NCBI GenBank assembly: GCA_000406005.1
Contig: ASZN01000074.1
Coordinates: 1 to 25,963, forward strand
Direction of reading: 5' to 3'
DNA: 25,963 nucleotides
Source of the DNA: Candidatus Poribacteria bacterium WGA-3G
Lineage (GTDB): Bacteria > Poribacteria > WGA-4E > WGA-3G
The position numbers and the translations under genes were made by a program. Below are positions 1 to 6,773 of the stretch, piece after piece. The notes under the pieces were generated by a model. It searched no databases, was not told the origin of the DNA, and saw only the letters and a program-made list of their open reading frames with translations. Numbering within the stretch: the first letter of the stretch is position 1; every line of letters begins with the position of its first letter.

Positions 1-15
1 GGTGGCATACCGGAA

Positions 16-118
16 CACAGACTAACAGTCTATGCTACATAAGAGGGAAATAAAGTCAGAAATGGTATAACATCTAAAAATAATACGGATTCTCCACAGA
101 CTAACAGTCTATGCTACA
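16..118. repeat. Two copies of a 24-bp dispersed palindromic repeat
   Basis: The same 24 bases occur at 16-39 and 95-118, 79 bp apart and identical. Each copy contains the inverted repeat AGACT-aac-AGTCT and is followed by tatgctaca. The second copy ends only 3 nt before the AAGGAGG ribosome binding site (122-128) of the first gene. A TGGTATAAC extended -10-like sequence lies between the copies (63-71), with no good -35, so promoter activity is only a possibility. Function is unknown. Short palindromic repeats of this kind are usually dispersed intergenic elements. Confidence 0.7.
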
Positions 119-133
119 GGCAAGGAGGCTACA

Positions 134-937
134 GTGAAACGTTGCGTCATCTTATATTTCATAATAGGTTTGAGTGTTAGCCTCATCGCATGTGGTAGTG
201 ATGAGACATCAGAGGATTCTGCGCGTGAACAAATACCACTGGCGGCACTCGACACTCCGATTGACGTTGAAGAGATGGTTTTGATTCCTGCAGGCGAGGT
301 TAGACTCGGCACGGATAGCAAGACCGATTTAACATTCGGAACGGAAGCCGACATACGGACGGTTTTTGTTGCGGCGTTCTATATCGATAAATATGAGGTG
401 ACAAATAAGCAGTACGCGAAATTCCTCTCGGAGACCGGGCATCGAAAGCCGAAGTTCTGGGAGGATCCGAGGCTGAACGCGCCAGATCAGCCGGTTGTTG
501 GTGTCAATTGGGAGGACGCTGAAACCTACGCAACATGGGCTGGGAAACGGCTACCTACAGCAAGCGAATGGGAGAAGGCAGCACGCGGCACGGACGGTAG
601 ACGCTATCCGTGGGGGAACGATTACGATGCGAGGCGCGGCAATTTCGATGATGGCGGCAGTATGGACGGCAGCACCGACGGCTACGCGATGACACCCGCA
701 CCCGTCGGACGTTTTATAGACGGTCTGAGTCCTTACGGACTACACGATATGGCAGGAAATGTTTGGGAATGGGTAGAAGAACACTTGGAAACGACAGATA
801 AAAAAACATACTCGATCCGAGGTGGATCATGGACGAACGGTGCAGGGGATACACGTACAACAGTCGCTTATATCTACCCCGCACAATGCAGCGATCACAG
901 CAGCTCGGTCGGATTCCGCTGCGCGAGGAACCCTTAA
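134..937 (+). CDS. Lipoprotein with FGE-sulfatase (SUMF1-like) domain, probably non-catalytic
   Basis: A 267-residue predicted lipoprotein. The GTG start at 134 is fixed by AAGGAGG at 122-128 and by an immediate signal peptide with lipobox LIAC (lipidated Cys20). Residues about 48-267 form a formylglycine-generating-enzyme/SUMF1 fold: the typical opening VLIPAGEVRLG, the central KRLPTASEWEKAARG, the PWGN and DMAGNVWEW blocks, and the terminal GFRCARNP. True FGEs oxidise a sulfatase cysteine using two cysteines just after the RGGSW motif. Here that stretch (RGGSWTNGAGDTR) has none, so the protein is unlikely to be a sulfatase activator, and no sulfatase lies in the window. It may instead be a binding or structural module, as in other FGE-fold families such as the gliding-motility lipoproteins. 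Next to it are a paralogue 7 nt downstream and a di-haem lipoprotein. Family assignment is strong; role is unknown. Confidence 0.88.
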   Translation: MKRCVILYFIIGLSVSLIACGSDETSEDSAREQIPLAALDTPIDVEEMVLIPAGEVRLGTDSKTDLTFGTEADIRTVFVAAFYIDKYEVTNKQYAKFLSETGHRKPKFWEDPRLNAPDQPVVGVNWEDAETYATWAGKRLPTASEWEKAARGTDGRRYPWGNDYDARRGNFDDGGSMDGSTDGYAMTPAPVGRFIDGLSPYGLHDMAGNVWEWVEEHLETTDKKTYSIRGGSWTNGAGDTRTTVAYIYPAQCSDHSSSVGFRCARNP

Positions 938-944
938 CACAACT

Positions 945-1847
945 ATGTCAAACATACTGAAACACACCATCTGTTATGTGATGCTGTTAGCGGTGAGTCT
1001 ACTCGGTTGTGGCAGCGACGAACAGATGCTGGTCGAAGAAGCAGAAGAAAATATTCAAATCGACGAAGTGCCAGTCGTAGAAGTTGCACTCGAACCGACA
1101 CCGGTAGCGGTGCAAGTCCCGGAAGGTATGGTATATGTCCCGGCTGGTGAGTTCATTATGGGCAGCGATCCTGATGTCGATCCGATGACAGATGCGCTTG
1201 ATGAACTTCCGCAGCATAAGGTATTCTTGGATGCCTATTTTATTGATAAACATGAGGTCTCCAACGCCGATTACACCAAATTTGTTGAAGCCACGGGACA
1301 CCGGAACTCGATCTTTTGGGACAATCCGAAGTTTAATCACCCTGATCAGCCGGTCGTAGGTGTGACGTGGGGTGATGCCGCAGCTTATGCCGAATGGGTC
1401 GGAAAACGTCTGCCCACTGAAGCGGAGTGGGAAAAGGCGGCGCGCGGCACCGATGGACGTATCTGGCCCTGGGGAAACGAGTTTGATCCGACGAATTGTA
1501 ACTTCGATGATGAAGGAAAGTTCGATGGACACCTTGACGGTTTCGCTATGGCGGCACCTGTGAAGAGTTTCGAGCAAGGTGCGAGTCCTTACGGTGCACT
1601 CAACATGGTAGGAAATGTCGCAGAGTGGGTCGCCGATTGGTTCGATGCCGAGTACTACGCTATCAGTCCTGCGGAGAACCCGAAAGGACCGCCGACGAGC
1701 GGAATGGGGAAAAAATCGTGGCGCGGTGCGAGTTGGTTCGCCGGTTCAGAACAGATGCGGTGCGCGTTTCGGGAGTACGACGACATCGTGGCGAGTGGAC
1801 AGATACTCGGATTCCGATGCGCAAAGGACGCGCCGAAAATGGAGTAA
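945..1847 (+). CDS. Second FGE-sulfatase-domain lipoprotein, tandem paralogue
   Basis: 300 residues from ATG 945. Longer upstream extensions of the frame run inside the previous gene and are rejected because a lipoprotein signal starts exactly here, with lipobox LLGC and Cys22. An acidic linker (residues about 23-60) precedes the FGE/SUMF1 domain, which shows VYVPAGEFIMGSD, KRLPTEAEWEKAARG, WPWGNEFD, NMVGNVAEW and GFRCAK. It closely parallels the upstream gene across the whole domain, indicating tandem duplication. In the region equivalent to the FGE active site (RGASWFAGSEQMRCAFR) only one cysteine is present and the first catalytic cysteine position is lost, so formylglycine-generating activity is doubtful. 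It lies 7 nt after the first gene and 4 nt before the di-haem gene, so co-transcription is very likely. Expected location is the periplasmic face of a membrane. Confidence 0.88.
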   Translation: MSNILKHTICYVMLLAVSLLGCGSDEQMLVEEAEENIQIDEVPVVEVALEPTPVAVQVPEGMVYVPAGEFIMGSDPDVDPMTDALDELPQHKVFLDAYFIDKHEVSNADYTKFVEATGHRNSIFWDNPKFNHPDQPVVGVTWGDAAAYAEWVGKRLPTEAEWEKAARGTDGRIWPWGNEFDPTNCNFDDEGKFDGHLDGFAMAAPVKSFEQGASPYGALNMVGNVAEWVADWFDAEYYAISPAENPKGPPTSGMGKKSWRGASWFAGSEQMRCAFREYDDIVASGQILGFRCAKDAPKME

Positions 1848-1851
1848 AACC

Positions 1852-3108
1852 GTGCGTCTTCTAATCCTCTGTATAATATCCAGTTTCATGTTATTCCTCT
1901 ACGGGTGTGGCGAAGATAAAGCACCAGAAATGGTAGCGGCACCGGTGCAAGCGGATGATATATTCACAGATCGCGAATGGAGTGTCGTTCAACGGTTATC
2001 GCCGCTGCCTGAGACACCACCACCGAATCCGACCAACCGTGTCGCTGATAATCCAGAAGCTGCGCAGTTAGGACAAATGTTTTTCTTCGACACACGCTTC
2101 TCAAAGGACGGAACGGTTGCTTGTGCAACGTGCCACTCACCGTTTCACGGGTTCGCAGATGTTGAAGCGACATCATTAGGCGCGGGTAGAGGTACGAGAA
2201 ACGCGCCGACGCTGCTCAACGCTGCCTATAACCAGTGGCAGTTTTGGGATGGACGGACAGATACACTCTGGTCGCAAGCGTTGGTCGCACTCGAAGGTGA
2301 GGTTGAACAGGCGGGAACGCGGCTCCAATATGCGCATCTCGTCCATCAACACTATGCAGCAGATTATGAAACAGTATTCGGGGAACTCCCGGACCTCGCA
2401 GATACAACACGCTTCCCTGCTGATGGTAAACCGGGGGATTCAGCGTTTGACAGTATGTCCGAGGCTGACCAGCACGCCGTTAACATTGTCTTCGCAAATA
2501 TCGGTAAAGCGATTGAGGCGTATGAACGGCTTTTGATGAGTCGGAACGCACCGTTTGACCGATTCGTTGCAGGCGATACCGAAGCAATATCACCTGAAGC
2601 AAAACGTGGATTGAAAACGTTCATCGGTAAAGGTGTCTGTATCCTCTGTCACGATACACCAACTTTTACAGACAATGCGTTTCATAACTTAGGGGTTCCG
2701 CAAGGTACACTGCCGGAAGACGCTGGACGTTATGCGGGGATCTCGCTGCTCCTGTCAGACCCGTTTAACGGTGGTGGTGTCTATAGTGACGATACCGCCG
2801 TTGCGACGCGGATTCTAAACTTTTTGGAACCGATACCGCGACATCAAGGCGAGTTCAAAACACCGACGCTCCGTAATGTGACACTCACAGCACCCTATTT
2901 TCACACCGGCGAATTCCCGACACTCGAATCCGTGATTGAATTTAATAACGTCGGTGGCACGGTCGGCAATTTCGTCGGTCAACGCGAGCGGACACTCGAA
3001 CCGCTTCGACTGAGTGAACAGGAGAAAACTGATTTGGTCGAATTTTTAGAGACATTGACAGGTGAGTTGCCACCCGCGCATCTGTTAACCAAACCCAATC
3101 TGCCATAG
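1852..3108 (+). CDS. Di-haem cytochrome c peroxidase/MauG-family lipoprotein
   Basis: 418 residues. GTG 1852 is chosen because GGAG (1841-1844) lies 7 nt upstream and a signal peptide with lipobox LYGC (Cys19) follows; an upstream in-frame start at 1615 would lie inside the previous gene. Two c-type haem motifs are visible: CATCH at residues 91-95 and CILCH at 263-267. The C-terminal block KTPTLRNVTLTAPYFHTG (residues 336-353) is characteristic of bacterial cytochrome c peroxidase/MauG proteins. The family either reduces peroxide or, as in MauG, oxidises residues of a partner protein. No methionine occurs after residue 229, so the classical Met ligand of the high-potential haem is absent, which leans towards a MauG-like enzyme. 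Its stop at 3108 ends the three-gene lipoprotein operon, making the two FGE-like proteins possible partners (inference). Confidence 0.92.
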   Translation: MRLLILCIISSFMLFLYGCGEDKAPEMVAAPVQADDIFTDREWSVVQRLSPLPETPPPNPTNRVADNPEAAQLGQMFFFDTRFSKDGTVACATCHSPFHGFADVEATSLGAGRGTRNAPTLLNAAYNQWQFWDGRTDTLWSQALVALEGEVEQAGTRLQYAHLVHQHYAADYETVFGELPDLADTTRFPADGKPGDSAFDSMSEADQHAVNIVFANIGKAIEAYERLLMSRNAPFDRFVAGDTEAISPEAKRGLKTFIGKGVCILCHDTPTFTDNAFHNLGVPQGTLPEDAGRYAGISLLLSDPFNGGGVYSDDTAVATRILNFLEPIPRHQGEFKTPTLRNVTLTAPYFHTGEFPTLESVIEFNNVGGTVGNFVGQRERTLEPLRLSEQEKTDLVEFLETLTGELPPAHLLTKPNLP

Positions 3109-3198
3109 AAATACTTTCACGCTTTGAGGAATAGGGCAAAACCCGATTTAATTTCTTCTGATAAAATATTTATTGCCATAAAAAACTAAAAAAGTAAT

Positions 3199-3227
3199 TT
3201 GACAAAAATATGAGAATTGTATATAAT
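3199..3227 (+). promoter_or_regulatory. Consensus sigma-70 promoter
   Basis: TTGACA (3199-3204), a 17-bp spacer and TATAAT (3222-3227) match the sigma-70 consensus perfectly, in an AT-rich stretch after the di-haem gene. Predicted transcription starts near 3234, giving a leader of about 105 nt before the ATG at 3340. No recognised riboswitch was seen in the leader. It should drive the paralogous pair at 3340-5063 strongly. Confidence 0.85.
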
Positions 3228-3339
3228 ACTCTCGTTAGATATATAAATTTGCGTTTTCCAGAACGGTTAGCGATATAGATGCTCCAGCAAGCAGAAATAG
3301 GGGCATTCACTTCAACTGTCAATAACAAAAGGAAATTAT

Positions 3340-4149
3340 ATGCGAAAACTGATAATTCTTGCCGTTGCTATAACGGCATATTTTGCCGCAATAATCGCAT
3401 TGCCGAGCATTGGTGTTGCCGCAGCCATGGGCGAAGTGGCGATATTCACTGAGTTCTCGGGATGGATTGCACAAGGCACAGCGGCAGCAGAAGGTGAGGA
3501 ACTCAAAGACCTTCTCAAGTCCCCTAAAGATGTTGTAACATTAACCGATAAACAGATTGGCAAATGGGCAGAAGATCACACCGATAACGGGGTTGTTGAT
3601 ATTATTGTAACGTTCGGATGGTTCCCGACATCACTCTATACACCCGGTAACGCTGATCCTGACGGTTCCATTGCTGAAGAGTTCCTTGAAGGTGGAAATG
3701 TTTTCCTAAACACAGCGGATTATATTTTCTACGTCACACAAGGCGGCGGTGCCAACGGCGAACAAGGCTTGAAGAATATGATGGATATCAACGCCGATAT
3801 GTGGTCAGGTGGCACGGCTATTAAACCGACCGATGACGGTAAGAAAATTACGCCCAGCCTTGATGATTTTACTTCAGAACGGACTTTCAAGGAAGGACAA
3901 ATTGTGGATCCTTGGGAAGTTGAAATCGTTTTCGGTGATAACAGCGCAGGTTTCTTGGATCCCTGCTTTGTTTACGATACCGAGACGGGTGGTCGCATCG
4001 GGATCGCCTTTCAAGAACCTAATAACGGCGGGCTTCCCCGCGGTGAAGTCATGGCAGAGATGATTGATAACTACCTCGGTGAGGTACTTGCAGTTGATCC
4101 GGGTGGGAAAGTTTCCACGACCTGGGGACATCTTAAGTCAAGCTTCTAA
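3340..4149 (+). CDS. Secreted protein of unknown family, paralogue A
   Basis: 269 residues, starting at ATG 3340 behind AAAAGGA (3327-3333). The N-terminus is a Sec signal peptide: MRK, a hydrophobic run, and probable cleavage after the AA pair near residue 28. The mature part is about 240 residues with no motif I recognise. Blocks shared with the next gene include FGWFPTSLYTPGN (92-104), GGGANGEQGLK (135-145), INADMWSGGTAI (150-161), QIVDPWEVE (187-195), QEPNNGGLPRGEV (225-237) and a terminal TWGHLKSS. Alternating hydrophobic strands such as DIIVTFGWF and NVFLNTADYIFYVT suggest an alpha/beta fold, perhaps a Rossmann- or class-I-amidotransferase-like one, but I see no catalytic triad. It is driven by a perfect promoter and so is probably abundant. 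Function is unknown. Confidence 0.85.
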   Translation: MRKLIILAVAITAYFAAIIALPSIGVAAAMGEVAIFTEFSGWIAQGTAAAEGEELKDLLKSPKDVVTLTDKQIGKWAEDHTDNGVVDIIVTFGWFPTSLYTPGNADPDGSIAEEFLEGGNVFLNTADYIFYVTQGGGANGEQGLKNMMDINADMWSGGTAIKPTDDGKKITPSLDDFTSERTFKEGQIVDPWEVEIVFGDNSAGFLDPCFVYDTETGGRIGIAFQEPNNGGLPRGEVMAEMIDNYLGEVLAVDPGGKVSTTWGHLKSSF

Positions 4150-4184
4150 CTGAAGTCGTCCAGAATTTTTCGTAACACCTATTC

Positions 4185-4213
4185 CCCTGATGATATGACC
4201 CATATCATCAGGG
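4185..4213 (+). other. Perfect 13-bp intercistronic hairpin
   Basis: CCCTGATGATATG (4185-4197) and its exact complement (4201-4213) enclose the 3-nt loop acc. No T-tract follows (caaactaaaaa), so this is not an ordinary terminator. It sits between the two paralogous secreted genes, 12 nt before the AGAGAGG ribosome binding site of the second. An mRNA-stabilising or processing structure setting unequal expression of the pair is a likely role (inference). Confidence 0.75.
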
Positions 4214-4238
4214 CAAACTAAAAAGAGAGGAAAGATTA

Positions 4239-5063
4239 ATGGTACGCAACATATTCGCACTATTTGTCGTTTTATTGATGGTTACATGCACCGTTTCGAG
4301 CTGGGCAGAATTAGGTGATGTCGCTATTTTCAGCGAAGGCACCGGTTGGATCTCTAAAGACAACGCAGATATCCAGCGCGCAATCGTCTTTGATAACCTC
4401 AAAAACGATGTCCCTGCTGTTGGTGATGTCGTCTACGCAACCGACGCAGAAATCGGTCCCTGGGCAGAGGAACGGATTGATGATGGCAAGGCAGATATCC
4501 TCATCATCTTCGGTTGGTTCCCAACAACCCTCTATACCCCCGGAAACGTACAGGTCGATGACTCCATCGCCGAACGGTTCCTCTACGGCGGGAATATCAT
4601 CCTTAACTGTGCCGATTATGCCTTCTATGTTACTGAAGGTGGCGGTGCCAATGGTGAAAACGGTCTAAAAACCATCATCAATATCAATGCTGATATGTGG
4701 GGCGGCGGCACAGCCATTACGCCTACAGACGACGGCGCAAAATATACGCCATCGCTTGAGGCATTCACTTCTGAAAGACCTTTCAAAAGTGACCAGATCG
4801 TTGATCCGTGGAGCGTTGAAGCCATTTTCGGTGATAACGGTGAAACCTTCTTTGATCCCGGTATTATCAAATTGAACGATAGTAGCGGACGTGTCGGTAT
4901 CTGCATGCAAGAGCCTAACAACGGCGATCTGCCGCGCGGACAGGTACTTATCGAAATGATTGATTTCATCTCGCAACAAGCGGACGTTCTCCCCGTAGGA
5001 ACGCCTGTTGAAGCGAAAGGGAAAATTACTGTCACTTGGGGCGATCTCAAAGCCTCGCAGTAG
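4239..5063 (+). CDS. Secreted protein of unknown family, paralogue B
   Basis: 274 residues from ATG 4239, with AGAGAGG (4224-4230) 8 nt upstream. The signal peptide ends at SWA, with predicted cleavage after residue 23. The mature protein is homologous to the preceding gene along its whole length: GDVAIFSEGTGWIS matches GEVAIFTEFSGWIA, and FGWFPTTLYTPGN, GGGANGENGLK, INADMWGGGTAI, TSERPFK, QIVDPWSVE, FGDNG, QEPNNGDLPRGQV and TWGDLKAS are all retained. It differs most in the segment after the first strand (about residues 40-60) and near the C-terminus, where an extra VGTPVEAKGK stretch appears. Conserved acidic, glycine and Trp/Pro positions point to a shared binding or catalytic surface, but no known active site is evident. 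The gene ends just before a strong terminator, closing the two-gene unit. Confidence 0.85.
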   Translation: MVRNIFALFVVLLMVTCTVSSWAELGDVAIFSEGTGWISKDNADIQRAIVFDNLKNDVPAVGDVVYATDAEIGPWAEERIDDGKADILIIFGWFPTTLYTPGNVQVDDSIAERFLYGGNIILNCADYAFYVTEGGGANGENGLKTIININADMWGGGTAITPTDDGAKYTPSLEAFTSERPFKSDQIVDPWSVEAIFGDNGETFFDPGIIKLNDSSGRVGICMQEPNNGDLPRGQVLIEMIDFISQQADVLPVGTPVEAKGKITVTWGDLKASQ

Positions 5064-5086
5064 TTGAACCGCAAAACCGAAATTTT

Positions 5087-5140
5087 CCGCTCTTATGTTC
5101 CTGCTGTTGTGGTAGGAATATAAGAGCGGTTTTTATTTTT
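5087..5140 (+). terminator. Strong rho-independent terminator
   Basis: CCGCTCTTAT (5087-5096) pairs with ATAAGAGCGG (5120-5129). The stem continues through a G-T wobble and TTCCT/AGGAA, giving about 16 pairs around an 11-nt loop. TTTTTATTTTT follows at 5130-5140. It begins 23 nt after the stop of the second secreted paralogue. Confidence 0.9.
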
Positions 5141-5182
5141 GGTTTTCAGTACGGTTTTCTGCAAATGCAGACTGCCAATTGT

Positions 5183-5212
5183 TTGACATCTACCTGCATA
5201 CTGTGCTATACT
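5183..5212 (+). promoter_or_regulatory. Sigma-70 promoter with extended -10
   Basis: TTGACA (5183-5188), an 18-bp spacer and TATACT (5207-5212), preceded by TGC (5204-5206) as an extended -10. It lies directly after the terminator of the preceding unit and upstream of the propeller gene at 5338, leaving a leader of about 120 nt. Confidence 0.75.
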
Positions 5213-5337
5213 TTCTTGGGTAGTAAAATTTGGTTGACGCGCTTGACAGTGTTAAAGAGATTAAAAACTAAACACAAAGACACAACAGGGGTCTATCAAC
5301 GGATGGTTCTCTGGCTGAGGAGTTATACACAAAATCT

Positions 5338-6636
5338 ATGAAACGACTTACATATCTATTTGTCGGACTCTTTGTCATTGTGGGATTCGCGAACGCAGAT
5401 GAATGGTCACAATGGCGTGGTGAGAACCGAGATGGCATCTGGAAAGAAACCGGTATCATCGAAAAATTTGAAGAAGAACAGATCCCGATTCGCTGGCGTG
5501 TACCCATCAGCAGCGGTTATAGCGGACCCATTGTGGCAGATGGGCGTGTATACGTCACTGACCGGCTCACAAAACCGAAACAGGTCGAACGGGTCCACTG
5601 CTTTGATTGGGAGACAGGTGACCAGCTCTGGTCTTATTCCTACGACTCCGTTTACAAGATTGACTATAGTGCGGGCCCGCGTGCAACTGTTACCGTCCAC
5701 GACGGACTCGCCTACGTTTTAGGCGCGATGGGGCATCTGCACTGTTTCGATGCTGTTACCGGTGATGTCATCTGGAAAAAGGAGCTCACGACCGAGTATG
5801 ATATTAGTATACCGATCTGGGGGTTCGCGAGCGCGCCGATTGTCGAGGCAGGCAACCTGATCGTGCAAGTTGGTGGGAGACCCGACGCGTGTCTGGTCGC
5901 ATTTGATCCGAGAACCGGTGAAGAAAGATGGAAAGCAGTAGATGATAACGCCTCTTATTCTGCGCCAATTGTCATTACGCACGCGGGGCAACGGATTCTA
6001 ATCTGTTGGACAGGGAATAACATCGCCGCACTTGACCCAGAAACAGGGACGGTGCACTGGATTCACGCATTTCCTTCTACCCGTTGGGAGATCGGGATTG
6101 CGACCCCGATTTTTTATGAAGATGAATTATTCTTCACGAATTTTTATGAAGGTTCGCTCCTGTTGAAGTTGCCATCGGACGCATCGACATTTGAACTCGG
6201 ATGGCACCGTGTCGGTAAAGATGAGCGGAATACTGAAGCCATTCAGACCACGATGACGACCCCTGTACGCTTCGGAGATTACATTTACGGTGTGGACAGT
6301 TATGGCGAACTCCGTTGTATTGATGCCCGAAACGGCGACCGGGTTTGGGAAGACCTCTCCGCCGTGCCGACAGCGCGCTGGAGCACCATGCATCTCATCA
6401 AACACCCCGTACCATCAGAAAATAGGGTCTGGATGTTCAACGAGCGTGGCGAACTGCTTATCACGGAACTCTCACCAGATGGCCTTAATATTATCAGTCG
6501 CGCCAAACTCATCGAACCGACGCGCGACCAATTGAACCGTAGAGGCGGCGTTACGTGGGCACATCCAGCATTCGCCTATAAACACGTCTTTGCCAGAAAC
6601 GACAAAGAGCTCGTTTGTGCCAATTTAGAAAAATAA
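5338..6636 (+). CDS. Secreted PQQ-like beta-propeller repeat protein
   Basis: 432 residues. The ATG at 5338 gives a clean Sec signal peptide (cleavage after ANA, residue 20); the purine-rich GAGGAG at 5317-5322 is rather distant at 15 nt. The mature N-terminus DEWSQWRGENRDG is the W-x-x-WRG opening common in PQQ-like propellers of Planctomycetes-type bacteria. Repeated blades follow the PQQ/BamB pattern: a strand ending VYVTDR, then CFDWETGDQLW, CFDAVTGDVIW, AFDPRTGEERW, ALDPETGTVHW and CIDARNGDRVW. Such eight-bladed proteins can bind PQQ as dehydrogenases or act as scaffolds. I see no calcium/PQQ site or cytochrome domain, so a non-enzymatic or unknown extracytoplasmic role is as likely. It has its own promoter and is followed 137 nt later by the metalloprotease gene. 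Confidence 0.88.
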   Translation: MKRLTYLFVGLFVIVGFANADEWSQWRGENRDGIWKETGIIEKFEEEQIPIRWRVPISSGYSGPIVADGRVYVTDRLTKPKQVERVHCFDWETGDQLWSYSYDSVYKIDYSAGPRATVTVHDGLAYVLGAMGHLHCFDAVTGDVIWKKELTTEYDISIPIWGFASAPIVEAGNLIVQVGGRPDACLVAFDPRTGEERWKAVDDNASYSAPIVITHAGQRILICWTGNNIAALDPETGTVHWIHAFPSTRWEIGIATPIFYEDELFFTNFYEGSLLLKLPSDASTFELGWHRVGKDERNTEAIQTTMTTPVRFGDYIYGVDSYGELRCIDARNGDRVWEDLSAVPTARWSTMHLIKHPVPSENRVWMFNERGELLITELSPDGLNIISRAKLIEPTRDQLNRRGGVTWAHPAFAYKHVFARNDKELVCANLEK

Positions 6637-6773
6637 TGGGTTTCTGCTTTTATCTTAAGATCGTGAGCCTGAAACGAAGTGAAAGGGTTTTTGCTTGGGC
6701 GTTTCCTCAGATCTACGTAAGAGAACATTGAATCCCAAAGCATCCCAACCGAACCGCAAGGAATAATTAAAAT

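Noticed and set aside
822..944. Longer N-terminus for the second FGE-like protein
   Set aside because: It overlaps the preceding gene and would bury the lipoprotein signal that starts cleanly at ATG 945.
999..1577. 192-codon open frame on the minus strand
   Set aside because: It is antisense to a well-supported FGE-domain gene, has no recognisable domain and no ribosome binding site; it reflects codon bias.
1615..1851. Upstream start for the di-haem protein
   Set aside because: The extension lies inside the previous gene; GTG 1852 has a ribosome binding site and begins a lipobox signal peptide.
4625..5074. 149-codon open frame on the minus strand
   Set aside because: Antisense shadow of the second secreted paralogue, low-complexity composition, no family match.
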